From: Methanomassiliicoccaceae archaeon UBA328
Lineage (GTDB): Archaea > Thermoplasmatota > Thermoplasmata > Methanomassiliicoccales > Methanomethylophilaceae
NCBI GenBank assembly: GCA_002506905.1
Contig: DAYM01000010.1
Span: 28,913-92,912, forward strand
Length of the DNA stretch: 64,000 nucleotides
Direction: 5' to 3'
In this document: piece after piece, positions 18,873 through 28,575 of the stretch
Layout of the letters: each line of letters opens with the position of its first letter
Numbering within the stretch: position 1 is the stretch's first letter
Program-made: the position numbers and the translations under genes
The notes under the pieces: model-generated
Told to the model about the DNA's origin: nothing
Database searches by the model: none
Seen by the model: the letters and a program-made list of their open reading frames with translations, nothing else

Positions 18873-19008
18873 CCTTCCGTTCACTTAACGGGGTCTCGGA
18901 GATCCGAGACTCCGACATCTTACCCGGCCCCGCCGGGAATATCATATTTTTCTCGGAAGACCGGGATGAAAAACAATGTAATAGGTTTGCTGGCTCTGTC
19001 CGAACGGA

Positions 19009-19158
19009 TCAGAACGGGAACCAGTAGTAAAGTACCGTTATGGCCAAAGCGGCAATGATGATAGTACCTACGACGTGCAAGGTATAGTTCTTCTCTTTGC
19101 CTGCTTTCTTGGCATCATGCTCGGCCTTCTTGTCCTTCATCTTGTCCATGAATCCCAT
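19009..19158 (-). CDS. Small membrane protein (49 residues)
   Basis: An open frame from ATG 19156-19158 to TGA 19009-19011 encodes 49 residues. The first half is very basic and acidic (MKDKKAEHDAKKAGKEKN), the second is one hydrophobic helix (LHVVGTIIIAALAITVLYYW) ending in PF. A GGAGTGAT ribosome-binding site lies 4 nt before the start. This looks like a real small single-pass membrane protein with its N-terminus probably in the cytoplasm. I know no function. It lies between the ferredoxin gene and fbp, on the opposite strand. Confidence 0.65.
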   Translation of the reverse strand: MGFMDKMKDKKAEHDAKKAGKEKNYTLHVVGTIIIAALAITVLYYWFPF

Positions 19159-19394
19159 GTTATCACTCCTGGAGAATATCCTCCCGCTTTATGAAACCTG
19201 GGATGTCCCGGCAGTATTTGTTTCTACCCATCTTAAAGCATTCCCGCACTGCATGATGATCGCTGTCCCGATTATCATCAATAATGCGCATACCGACTAT
19301 AATAGCTCAATAAACGAAGATAATATCCCGCAGGTTCGGCAAGAGGTTTTATAACTAAGATTGCCTAACCCGAACTCATACATTTGGTGAACAC

Positions 19395-20588
19395 ATGGCT
19401 GCAGAAAAAGTCACAGTTTCAATTATCAAAGCGGACGTAGGTTCCGTTGTCGGACACTCCAGACCTCACCCCTCGATGCTTCAGGCAGCAAGGGATGTAC
19501 TCAAGGAGCAGCAGAAGGCAGGGGTCATCGAGGATTTCTACGTGACCCGTGTCGGAGACGACATAAACCTTTACATGACCCACTACAAGGGCGAGGGCAA
19601 CAAAGAGGTCCACAGTGCCGCATGGGAATGCTTCCAGCAGGCAACCAAGATCGCTAAGTCCATGAAACTCTACGCCGCAGGACAGGACATCCTGACCACC
19701 GCTTTCTCCGGAAACGTCAAGGGAGCAGGACCCGGATCCGCGGAAATGACATTCGAAGAGAGAGGCTCCGAGCCCCTTCTCTTCTTCATGGCAGACAAGA
19801 CCGAACCCTCGGCATACTCGCTTCCCCTTTCAAGGATCTTCCTCGATCCGTTCACTACCACCGGCCTCGTCATCGACGCCAGGGCAAAACAGGGATTCGA
19901 CATCGAGATCCAGGATGTTATGGACCACAAGAAGGTCGTAATGTCCGCACCCGAAGAGACATGGAGCATCCTGTCCCTTCTCGGAGACACATCCAGATAC
20001 GCCATCAAGAGGATTACCTCGAGAGCAGGCATCGGTCCCGCATGTGTCGTTTCCACAGACAAGCTCAACATGACAGCCGGAAGGTACGTCGGAAAGGACG
20101 ACCCCGTCTGTATCTGCAGGTGCCAGAGCGGACTTCCGTCCGTCGGCGAATACACCCAGCCCTTCATCAACAACACAATGCTTGTTGCCGGCTGGATGAG
20201 AGGATCGCACATCGGTGCCTTCTACCCCTGCTCGCCCGAAGACTCCGACCCTACCTACTTCGACGGACCTCCGAGAATATGCTGTCTCGGATTCCAGCTG
20301 AACGAGGGTCACCTCCAGGGACTCGAACCCATCGGCGCAAAAGGCGGAGAGCACATACCCGTCGACTTCTTCGGAACATCCACGTTCGATGAGGCCCGCA
20401 GGAACTCCATCAAAGCGAGCAAGTTCATGAGATCGCAGGGACCCTTCGTGCCTTCGATCCTCGGAGCAGAGGAAATGGAATACACCTCCAGGCCCGCTGT
20501 CCTCAACGAGCTCAAGACAAGATTCGTCAATCTTGACGACGGCAAATCCGAAAAGAAATGCTGCTGCGGCAAGAAAGACGTCGAGTGA
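19395..20588 (+). CDS. fbp: Fructose 1,6-bisphosphate aldolase/phosphatase
   Basis: This is the bifunctional archaeal enzyme that joins dihydroxyacetone phosphate and glyceraldehyde 3-phosphate and then dephosphorylates the product to fructose 6-phosphate, driving gluconeogenesis. Length (397) and conserved blocks fit: KADVGSVVGHSRPHP at the N-terminus, FSGNVKGAGPGSAEM, and GFQLNEGHLQGLEP near the C-terminus. The C-terminus has an unusual KKCCCGKKD tail. A GGTGA motif precedes the ATG. It is followed by tpiA, its substrate supplier, in the same direction 18 nt downstream. Confidence 0.97.
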   Translation: MAAEKVTVSIIKADVGSVVGHSRPHPSMLQAARDVLKEQQKAGVIEDFYVTRVGDDINLYMTHYKGEGNKEVHSAAWECFQQATKIAKSMKLYAAGQDILTTAFSGNVKGAGPGSAEMTFEERGSEPLLFFMADKTEPSAYSLPLSRIFLDPFTTTGLVIDARAKQGFDIEIQDVMDHKKVVMSAPEETWSILSLLGDTSRYAIKRITSRAGIGPACVVSTDKLNMTAGRYVGKDDPVCICRCQSGLPSVGEYTQPFINNTMLVAGWMRGSHIGAFYPCSPEDSDPTYFDGPPRICCLGFQLNEGHLQGLEPIGAKGGEHIPVDFFGTSTFDEARRNSIKASKFMRSQGPFVPSILGAEEMEYTSRPAVLNELKTRFVNLDDGKSEKKCCCGKKDVE

Positions 20589-20606
20589 TCGTCCAAGAGT
20601 GGTAAC

Positions 20607-21290
20607 TTGTCAGGCAGACCGATTTCGAAGCCGGCCGTGATAATTAACTTCAAGGCCTACAGCGAGGCCGAAGGGGCCAGAGCCCTGGAGATCGCTAAAC
20701 TGTGCGAGCAGATCAGCGAGGAGAACGGAGTGAAGATCTCCGTCTGCCCTCCCATGGTCGAGCTCTCCGCAGTTGCAAAGGCAGTGAAGATCCCGGTCCT
20801 TTCGCAGAACGTCGATCCCCACGCCCCCGGTTCCTCTACCGGATGGGTCACCCCGTCCATGGTAAGGTCCGCAGGTGCCGTCGGGACCCTGATCAACCAC
20901 ACTGAACACAAGGTCTCCATAGACACGATAGAAGAGTGTCTGGAACTTTCAAAAGGATGCGAACTTGTCACCGTGGTCTGTGCGGACACAGTACAGGCGG
21001 CGGTCAAGATCGCACACCACTGTCCCGACTTCATCGCAGTAGAACCTCCCGACCTGATAGGCGGAGATATCTCTGTGACGTCTGCCAACCCGCAGATAGT
21101 CGAGAGCACGGTGGAATCCGTGAAATCCGTCAACGGCGCAGTATCCGTGCTATGCGGTGCAGGCGTCAAGACCGGAATGGATGTGAAGACCGCTTTGGAC
21201 CTCGGTGCCGACGGAGTGCTTCTCGCTTCCGGAGTCATCAAGGCGAAAGATCAGCGTGCCACATTACAGGACCTTGTGAAATACCTTTGA
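20607..21290 (+). CDS. tpiA: Triosephosphate isomerase
   Basis: The enzyme interconverts dihydroxyacetone phosphate and glyceraldehyde 3-phosphate. At 227 residues it is the short archaeal form. Active-site features are the Lys near the start (VIINFKAYSE), His in LINHTEHK, and Glu in IAVEPPDLIGG. A GAGTGGT motif lies before the TTG at 20607, which begins the frame; no ATG starts earlier in frame. Its position directly after fbp makes a small gluconeogenic operon. Confidence 0.95.
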   Translation: MSGRPISKPAVIINFKAYSEAEGARALEIAKLCEQISEENGVKISVCPPMVELSAVAKAVKIPVLSQNVDPHAPGSSTGWVTPSMVRSAGAVGTLINHTEHKVSIDTIEECLELSKGCELVTVVCADTVQAAVKIAHHCPDFIAVEPPDLIGGDISVTSANPQIVESTVESVKSVNGAVSVLCGAGVKTGMDVKTALDLGADGVLLASGVIKAKDQRATLQDLVKYL

Positions 21291-21319
21291 ACGGAGAACG
21301 GACGTTTCGGTGATACTCA

Positions 21320-23332
21320 ATGAATACCGCCGAAAGGTCCGCTCTCGCAATATTTTTGATTCTGGCACTGTTATCGGTCGGAGCCGTATCCGACAGTGAC
21401 GGAGCCTCTTCCGACCTGGTCAGATTCTCGGAGGTCAACCCGTACACCTCGTACGAAGGATTCTCGATATACAACTACGGCTCGTCCTATGTCGACCTCA
21501 TCAATTATTCCGTGACCGACGGAGAGGGAACGATAACATTCACCGAAAGCCTCGAACTCCCTTCCAAGACGCACATCACCGTTGTCAAAGGGACCGATGC
21601 GGACGACTGGTTCTCATCGAGGGAGAACGTCCACGCATACGGAGAAGACGGTATAGTCAAGACCGGGAACTTCTCACTTGCCGACAGCGGGGACGACCTC
21701 AGGCTCCTGAACGGAGAGACGCTTGTGGATACGGTCTGCTACGGAAAGGTCAGCGAAACGCCCGAAGGCTGGAATGGAGACCCTGTATCCGTGAACAAGA
21801 ACAGATACATTCTGAGAACGGCCCAATTGGATACCGGAACGGCAGCCGATTGGATCAAGACGAAACCCGGATACTCCAACCTCCCATTCGATCAGAATGA
21901 TAAGATCGAGTGCAAAATAATGCCGTTCACATTCCCGGAATGCGACGGAACTCCCATCTACGAGACGCTGTCCGAAGCGGATGAGACGATCTACATCTCC
22001 ATCTACCAACTCACAAGCCTGAACCTTGTGGCACTTCTCATCGATCTCGAAGAACGCACTGGAGAAGACCACGTCGACGTCAGCATCCTTCTCGAAGGAG
22101 ACGTCCTCAACTACGACATGAGCAAAGAACTATCCCTCATGTGCTCCATAGTCGACGCAGGAGGAGAGGTCTGGCTCATGACTCCCGGAGACAGCGATAT
22201 CTCCGAGAGATACAATTATTTCCATAACAAATACGCGGTCGTCGACGGAGAGACGGTCGTGATCACTTCGGAGAACTGGACCGTCGCCAATATGAGCGAG
22301 AACAAAGCAAACCGCGGTTGGGGAGCAGTTGTCCAAAGCACCGAATACGCAGATTACATGAAGGCCGTTTGGGACAACGACCGTCTCGATACATTCGGCG
22401 ATACCATTGCGCTCAAGACCGAATATCCCGAGATCAGCGCGTACGAAGGCACACTGACCTATATCGCACCCGATTCCGGGTATTCCTCCCACTGGTACGA
22501 TGCCTGGCTGGTACCCGTGCTTTCACCCGACAACTCCTATTCCGCCCTGAAAGAGCTCATGGACGGAGCAAAGGATTACATCTACTCCGAACAGCTCAGC
22601 CTCGGAAGCAACTATCAGGAGATCGAAGAGGATTCCCCGATATACTGGATGAACTCCGCGGCAAAGAACGGCGTCCAATGCAGATTCATCCTGGACGACA
22701 GCATGGGCAGTAATATGGACGAGGCCGTCAACTTCATCAACACGACCACCCTGGTTGATGCCTGCACGATCGACGGCGGAGACGGATTCAATACCACCCA
22801 CAACAAAGGAATACTCATAGACGGGAACATAACATGGGTCGGATCGGTCAACTGGACGGAGACATCCTTCATGAACAACCGCGAGACCGCCGTCGTCATC
22901 TATTCCGAAGAGGTCAACGCCTACTACATGGAATATTTCATGACCGATTGGAATAACAACAAGGTCTCAGATTACCAGCCGCCTGCCATCACCGGCACCG
23001 CCCTAACTGACGGATCCCACCTGTTCACCGTCAACGAACAGGATACTTCCTCGTACCTCTGGACGCTGGACGACGGAGAACCTACCGAGACAACATTGCC
23101 GAAGATACTTCTTGACAACCTCACTCCCGGAGACCATACAATTAAGGTCACCGCAGCAGATACCAATGCGACTGCGGAATACAGCTTCACCGTCGATGAC
23201 GAGGAGATCGCTATCGATGAGGAGGGGGGATCGTCCAACGGCGGCCTCATGGCAGGCATCGTCGCGGCATTGGTCGTCATCATAGGTGCTATCGCTGCGG
23301 CATTCCGCGGCAGAGGCAATAAATGTCAGTGA
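21320..23332 (+). CDS. Secreted phospholipase D-like protein with lamin-tail-type domain
   Basis: The 670-residue protein starts with a signal peptide (SALAIFLILALLSVGAVS). Residues about 30-150 look like a lamin-tail domain (RFSEVNPYTSYEGFSIYNYG). Two PLD half-sites follow: HNKYAVVDGETVVITSENW and HNKGILIDGNITWVGSVNWT, each HxK(x)4D. The C-terminus is a Gly-rich linker and a membrane helix (LMAGIVAALVVIIGAIAAAF). It thus appears to be an anchored extracellular phosphodiesterase, perhaps acting on nucleic acid or phospholipid; the substrate is not determinable. It overlaps the acetyltransferase gene by 10 nt. Confidence 0.88.
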   Translation: MNTAERSALAIFLILALLSVGAVSDSDGASSDLVRFSEVNPYTSYEGFSIYNYGSSYVDLINYSVTDGEGTITFTESLELPSKTHITVVKGTDADDWFSSRENVHAYGEDGIVKTGNFSLADSGDDLRLLNGETLVDTVCYGKVSETPEGWNGDPVSVNKNRYILRTAQLDTGTAADWIKTKPGYSNLPFDQNDKIECKIMPFTFPECDGTPIYETLSEADETIYISIYQLTSLNLVALLIDLEERTGEDHVDVSILLEGDVLNYDMSKELSLMCSIVDAGGEVWLMTPGDSDISERYNYFHNKYAVVDGETVVITSENWTVANMSENKANRGWGAVVQSTEYADYMKAVWDNDRLDTFGDTIALKTEYPEISAYEGTLTYIAPDSGYSSHWYDAWLVPVLSPDNSYSALKELMDGAKDYIYSEQLSLGSNYQEIEEDSPIYWMNSAAKNGVQCRFILDDSMGSNMDEAVNFINTTTLVDACTIDGGDGFNTTHNKGILIDGNITWVGSVNWTETSFMNNRETAVVIYSEEVNAYYMEYFMTDWNNNKVSDYQPPAITGTALTDGSHLFTVNEQDTSSYLWTLDDGEPTETTLPKILLDNLTPGDHTIKVTAADTNATAEYSFTVDDEEIAIDEEGGSSNGGLMAGIVAALVVIIGAIAAAFRGRGNKCQ

Positions 23333-23775
23333 TCAGACAGATGAGGCACGAGGACATATCGCATGTCTATACCATCACATGCAGCTCCCTCGATCAGTAC
23401 TACACGCCCGATGTCTTCAATTTCTTCCTTCTTCAATGGCCCGCAGGCCAGCTTGTGGCGTGCGACCTTACCGGAAAGGTCGTGGGTTACCTTTCAGGTG
23501 CCATTCTCGCGGGAAATAGGGCATCCGTCTCACTGTTCGCCGTTGACAGGATCCACAGGCATATGGGAGTGGGCAACCAACTGCTGGAAGTGTTCAAGAC
23601 CGCCTGCATCATGAGCGGCTGCGGAGTCATTCAGCTGGAGGTCAGGGAATCCAATACCGATGCGATCCAATTCTATCAGAAAAGAGGATTCATCGAGACC
23701 GAACACATCTACGATTTCTACACAGATCACGGAAATGCGGTCAGAATGACCCTTGTCCTCAACAGGAACTCATGA
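23323..23775 (+). CDS. GNAT N-acetyltransferase, RimI-like
   Basis: The 150-residue protein has the GNAT acetyl-CoA site RHMGVGNQLLEVF, a variant of the Q/RxxGxG/A motif, followed by LEVRESNTDAIQFYQKRGF, the typical RimI-type motif B. Family members acetylate the N-termini of proteins. The ATG at 23323 overlaps the upstream gene end, which suggests translational coupling. The 3' end overlaps the convergent MazG-like gene by 6 nt. Confidence 0.88.
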   Translation: MSVIRQMRHEDISHVYTITCSSLDQYYTPDVFNFFLLQWPAGQLVACDLTGKVVGYLSGAILAGNRASVSLFAVDRIHRHMGVGNQLLEVFKTACIMSGCGVIQLEVRESNTDAIQFYQKRGFIETEHIYDFYTDHGNAVRMTLVLNRNS

Positions 23776-24093
23776 GTTCTTCGTGACGCTCTCCAGGAAT
23801 ATGTGGGCGGCGAAAACACCGCGCTCCCTTCTCTTCTCGTCTGCGAGATACTCCAATTCCCTCTGTCCGCCGGCTACGGCCTCCGAGATGGAAACGATCA
23901 CCTGGAATACGTCGGCCAGTTCCTCCAATTCCCGGCTCTTCATGTACTCGTCGACCTCTTCCAGGAGTTTGGCGTGAAGGGCTTCCAGATACTCACCGTC
24001 ATCCAGCATCCTGAAGTTCGGTATTCCGCCTTCCGCAGTGATGATGGCGGGGATCTTATCGCGGACAAGTTTGTTGTACTCTGTTGTGACCAT
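23770..24093 (-). CDS. MazG-like nucleotide pyrophosphohydrolase
   Basis: The protein begins TTEYNKLVRDKIPAII, the characteristic opening of a house-cleaning all-alpha NTP pyrophosphatase family related to MazG and HisE. Acidic residues for the metal site follow in KLLEEVDEYMKSRELEELADVFQVI. The length is 107 residues from the ATG at 24091-24093. A longer frame starts upstream but adds non-homologous sequence. It probably removes abnormal nucleotides. Convergent with the acetyltransferase. Confidence 0.82.
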   Translation of the reverse strand: MVTTEYNKLVRDKIPAIITAEGGIPNFRMLDDGEYLEALHAKLLEEVDEYMKSRELEELADVFQVIVSISEAVAGGQRELEYLADEKRRERGVFAAHIFLESVTKNS

Positions 24094-24251
24094 GGGTCGG
24101 AATGTCGATGTGCATCTAAAATGATATTGCCGTTCGATCTGCTCTGTTGGGTTGTTCAGGTACCTGTTTTCCAAGGACCCGTATTCAAACGATAATTTAC
24201 GTTACATCAGATCGATAATTATTTTAAAGAATGGGGTGAGCCCCCTTCGGT

Positions 24252-26451
24252 TTATTCTTCCGTCAGCTCGCCCAGATATGCGGCGTAAGTACCGAATACG
24301 GACGTCATCATTCCCTTTCCTTGGCTGATATAGATAATACCTACGTTGTCGGGATATTCGCTGATAGTGTATTGCAGCAAAGTGAAGCCGTTATTGCTGT
24401 AGATCACCCTGCCGAAGAATTCATGGACGACATCTGCATTGAATTGCCCGTATACCATATCTCCGTACTGGCAGGTTATCTCTATGCTGTAATCACAGCT
24501 ACCGCCCGAACGGGAACCGTTGGCGGTCCAGAGATAATTCAGCGAATCTACGGAATATACGGTTCCGCTGATGTCCTCAACGTCAATGACCGGCGTACTT
24601 CCGTCTCTGGTGTATATGCGCTCGACCATAGACATCACCTCACCGTTGTCATAGAATGCGACAAGAGTAAGGACATCATCAAAGACAGATCCTCTCATAA
24701 TAGCTCCGTTTTCATCTATCATCTCGACAAGAGTGGCCTTTTCGTTTTCAATGTAGAAAGCTGTACCCAAAATTGATACTGTCTCCACATGACCCCAGTC
24801 CTCTTCGATGGTACCGTAGATTATGTTTCCGTAACTGTGTACGGTCAGGCCTTCGCCTTCAAGAACGTACCTTTCACCTTCTGCCAGGATCGTAGAACAA
24901 CCCTCCGGGGAGATCCAATCACCGACAATGTCTTCCACATCGGTATTATACCAACTGTAGATAGGATCCAAACAGTATGTCGATGATCTCACAAGACAGG
25001 TTCCGTCGCTGTATGTATAGATCTCAGAAGAATACATCATATTGTTCGATCCGAGATAACCGACGAAATCCAATGAATACCCGTCGGTCTTGATCGTGAA
25101 CTTCAGGTTGCTCGTAAAAGTGCCGCTGAAATAACAATTATCGAAACTGCCCCATACAAGTCCGTCTTCGATCGAGAAAACATCCAGATCTATTATCGAA
25201 CTGTCATCAATGGACGTGACATATTCCTTATTGCCTTCCGAATCCATAGAATAGGTATTTGAATTATACCAATGTCCCAAAGGACTTTCGGTCGGATCCT
25301 CCTCGGCGGTGAATATTATGCGCTCTGTATAATAGCCGCTTCCGTAACTGTACCAATTGGTCATCTCAAGGGTACTGCCGTCATAAAGGCCCTTTGAGAA
25401 AATGACGTAATCCAGATCACATATGTACACCCCGATCTGGCCTCCGATCACGAATCCCAAGAGGTCCCCGGTATTACCGTTGCTTACATACGTACCCGAA
25501 AAGAGAGCTCCGTCCTGTTCATCGATCGATATCGCAGAACTGAAAACGCCCTCGAATACGTCATATCCGCCATTATTGTCCTTCTCGGTCCAATAATAGG
25601 AATCCATATACCATGTCGTTCCCACCAGGTCCGGTATATCCTCATCGACGACATTTCCGTCACGGCTGTAGCTCCGGCTTACTGCTGCGGATTCGCCTTC
25701 GGTCACATCGACATCGGAACCCATAACGGTACGAAGGATTAAGCTCTCGCCATCGGTCGAAATAGACCAATTCTCATCCTCCGAGACCAGATATCCGGTG
25801 CACTTTCCGCCATATTCGCCGCCCAGCACTCCGACCACGTCGACCTCGACGACATCTGAACCGATGGTCTGCTCCATGGTACCGATGAATACGTGGGATC
25901 CTCTCTCCGTGATCGTCAGATCGTCTCCCCGGAGTTCCTTAACTCCGTCTGCGTCATATAGTAGTGTTCGTAAGCCTTCCAGCTTCCGGTCACGTCGATA
26001 GACTCTCCGAGATCGTATGAGCTGTCATAATTCTGTGAATAAACGGCATAGAATACGTCGGCTCCCTCATCATACTGCTGTGTGATGATAGCTGTCAGCG
26101 TATTCCTCTTGCAATATCCGTTGAATAGGATCTTCTCGCCGTCATAGACGCCGTAGAAGGACACGTTTCTGTCAACCAATGTACCCGAGATGACATTACC
26201 GGCAAACTTTCCGTAAAAGATGCCGTTATCGATCTTGGTTATCTGAAGACCTTAGTGGCTTGTGTTGATATGTTCGGTCTCAGATGATACGTATTCTCCG
26301 GACGGTATCCTTCATAACCTACCTGATACCAGTATCCAGTAATATCGTCCTCGGAATCGGAAGAATGGCTTCCAGATACCAGAACTGCCACTCCTACGAA
26401 AATAAGGACCAATACGGTGAATATTGCAGTGAACTGCACTTTATTGTCCAT
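24252..26451 (-). pseudogene. Surface protein paralogue with frameshifts
   Basis: Three open segments form one ancestral gene: a signal-anchor segment (26451-26239; QFTAIFTVLVLIFVGVAVLV), a middle segment (26179-25916; GVYDGEKILFNGYC, then SIDVTGSWKAYEHYY) and a long C-terminal segment (25877-24252; FIGTMEQTIGSD and YTRDGSTPVIDVED). The middle and last parts align with the copy at 16290-17495 (SFDLTTSWK, FIGTMEQES). Two frame changes are needed, near 26240-26260 and near 25955-25965; the second lies at a TATAT tract and could be a 2-nt slip. It is about 730 residues, much longer than its paralogues, with more repeat units. It is either decayed or misassembled. Confidence 0.75.
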
Positions 26452-26613
26452 GAGAGGAATTACCCAGATATATGTTTATAATTATTATGATATTTTATTT
26501 CATATTTATAGTATATATCTTGTATTTTCCTGTTTCAGAGACCTTTCGGAAGAAATGAAATGACCGCAAGATGATTAACGGACCACCGCATTCCATAGGA
26601 TGCCGGACCTGAA

Positions 26614-26868
26614 ATGACAGACGAAAAAGAATGGCACGTCTACATCCTCCGCTGCTCGGACGGAACACTCTATACGGGGATCAGCAACGATCTGGACCGC
26701 CGTATCGGAGAACATAACAAGGGCACGGGAGCCAAATACACCAAAGGAAGGGGACCCGTAAGACTCGTCTATCAGGAATCCGCGGATAACAGGTCCGAAG
26801 CATCGAAACGCGAACTGGAGATTAAATCGCTGACCAGGTCCGAAAAATTGATGCTGATTGAAAAATAA
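26614..26868 (+). CDS. GIY-YIG superfamily protein, UPF0213/YhbQ-like
   Basis: The 84-residue protein is a minimal GIY-YIG nuclease domain: HVYILRCSDGTLYTGISNDL, with Arg in DRRIGEHN and GTGAKYTKGRGPVRLVY afterwards. This matches the small YhbQ/UPF0213 family, often thought to act on damaged or branched DNA; the exact role is unknown. It is unrelated in context to the split GIY-YIG gene at 6758. Confidence 0.93.
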   Translation: MTDEKEWHVYILRCSDGTLYTGISNDLDRRIGEHNKGTGAKYTKGRGPVRLVYQESADNRSEASKRELEIKSLTRSEKLMLIEK

Positions 26869-27018
26869 GGTTCTCCAGGAATATGTGTGGAATGACGTCT
26901 TAATGTACCCTTCATTTTGATGTTGTACAAACCCTGCAGGGAAATAGGAAAGCAGGACATCGGATAGATCAGATTCCCATTTCCACAGAAAAACTCGGAG
27001 AGCCGAAAATAATTGGGT

Positions 27019-27036
27019 CCGTCCCCTCCGGGACGG
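27019..27036 (-). terminator. Hairpin terminator
   Basis: CCGTCCC (27019-27025) pairs with GGGACGG (27030-27036) around a 4-nt loop, 13 nt past the end of the LonB-like gene. On the minus strand a moderately T-rich tract follows. Confidence 0.55.
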
Positions 27037-27048
27037 TAAGTGATTTGT

Positions 27049-28566
27049 TCAGTTGTACATCGTGTCGCCGACGTGCTCATTCTCGAAATAGTACTCGGAC
27101 TTCTCGTTCTGAGCCTTGGAGATGTCCTTAGACACTCCTTTCTGGTAGGAACCGTACTTCTCCTTGATCTGATCCTCGACCGGCCTGGATCTCTTCCTGG
27201 CCCTTTCGACATGATCTTCGGTGATGTGCTTCGCCTTCTCCATTACGGCGATATCTCCTGCCGCCCTGAGCAATCCTCCGAGCTCCCTGAGCCTGAGGGT
27301 CAGCGAGTTCAGCTGGTTGTCGGACTTTGCACGCCTCTTTCCCTCTGCGATGATGGCTTCGACGGCACCGATCGTGGCGTCGGGTATGTGGCCGTCCATC
27401 TGGATCTCCTGGGCCACGAACTGGGCGTATTTCGCACGGTTGTGGGGCGTATCGGGCATTGCGACATCGACGAGGACCTCGTATCCGTTTCCGATTATCC
27501 TCGACCTGAGCGGCGAGAGGATGTTCTCCAGGTCCTGAATGTTGCAGGCAGCGACCAGAATGAAATCGCAAGGCACGTTCTCGACCTTAACACTGGCTCC
27601 GGCGGACTGCGGATTCCTTCCCGCGATCGGGAACTTCTTGTCCTGCATCGCGGTGAGGATGTATCTCTGAAGATCTCCCAAATGAGAGATCTCGTCGATG
27701 AACAATACGCCTTCGTGGGCCTCGTGGATCGAACCTGCGACGACACGCTCGTAAGCGGGCGTTCCGAGTTTCTCGTGACCGCCGTAGGGATCGTGTTTCA
27801 CGTCTCCCAACAGCTCTGTCTCGGATGCTCCGGTGGCCATGACGAACGGGTCCCTATTCAGTTTGACAAGTACCTTCTGGTTGGAGTTCCTGGTCAGCTG
27901 GCTTCTCTTCTGGAGGGCTTTGCTGTCCAGCATCCTGATCTTCTCTCCGGCACGCTCGAAGACAACGGTCTCCTCTGTTCCGTCGGCGAGGGCGCGGGTC
28001 GTGTGGACCTTGTCCTTACCCGCGGATACCTGAGGCATTGCGGATTCCAACAGACCGCCGATGATGTCACCGAACGGATTGTTGTTGTTGCCCACATCGA
28101 CCTTGCTCTTCTGACACGAGGGGCATGTGATCTCGGTAGGCGAAGAATACGCCTTGCAGAATCTGCACCTGTATCCGAGACGCTCGGCCACGTTGGTCGG
28201 GGCCTTGTCCGGATCCATGAGCTTTCCTACGGATTCTGCACGGATGTTCTCCTCGTCGAGCACCTGTTTCTCGTCGAGTATCTCGAGGAACGGCCTTTCG
28301 GAGTTCTCTGGATTCTTTACGACCCTGATCTCCTGTTTTGGCTTGGGGAGGTTCATCGAGAGCGCACGTGCGATCATCGACTTACCCGTTCCCGGAGGAC
28401 CTACCAGCAGCAGATGCCTGCGCTGTTTGGCCGCGATCTTGGCGAGTTCTATGGCCTCTTCCTGACCGAGTACCCTATCCAAGGGGTCAGCAGGTATCTG
28501 GATCTCCGCGGTGCTCTTCATAGAGGCTACGTCGTCCCAGGTATCTACCGGCTTTTTCTTTGCCAT
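27049..28566 (-). CDS. LonB-like AAA+ ATPase without a protease domain
   Basis: This 505-residue AAA+ protein begins with DPLDRVLGQEEAIELAKIAA and Walker A LLVGPPGTGKSMIARAL, as archaeal LonB does. Walker B is GVLFIDEISHLGDLQ. A zinc-ribbon-like insert, YRCRFCKAY and TCPSCQKS, lies between. It ends after the lid region (RKRSRPVEDQIKEKYG) where LonB would continue into its Ser-Lys protease domain, so the protease is absent. The start is the ATG at 28564-28566, with GAGTGA 7 nt upstream; that sequence overlaps the dnaG stop, so the two genes are coupled. A role with the primase is possible but unproven. Confidence 0.82.
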   Translation of the reverse strand: MAKKKPVDTWDDVASMKSTAEIQIPADPLDRVLGQEEAIELAKIAAKQRRHLLLVGPPGTGKSMIARALSMNLPKPKQEIRVVKNPENSERPFLEILDEKQVLDEENIRAESVGKLMDPDKAPTNVAERLGYRCRFCKAYSSPTEITCPSCQKSKVDVGNNNNPFGDIIGGLLESAMPQVSAGKDKVHTTRALADGTEETVVFERAGEKIRMLDSKALQKRSQLTRNSNQKVLVKLNRDPFVMATGASETELLGDVKHDPYGGHEKLGTPAYERVVAGSIHEAHEGVLFIDEISHLGDLQRYILTAMQDKKFPIAGRNPQSAGASVKVENVPCDFILVAACNIQDLENILSPLRSRIIGNGYEVLVDVAMPDTPHNRAKYAQFVAQEIQMDGHIPDATIGAVEAIIAEGKRRAKSDNQLNSLTLRLRELGGLLRAAGDIAVMEKAKHITEDHVERARKRSRPVEDQIKEKYGSYQKGVSKDISKAQNEKSEYYFENEHVGDTMYN

Positions 28567-28575
28567 GGATATCAC

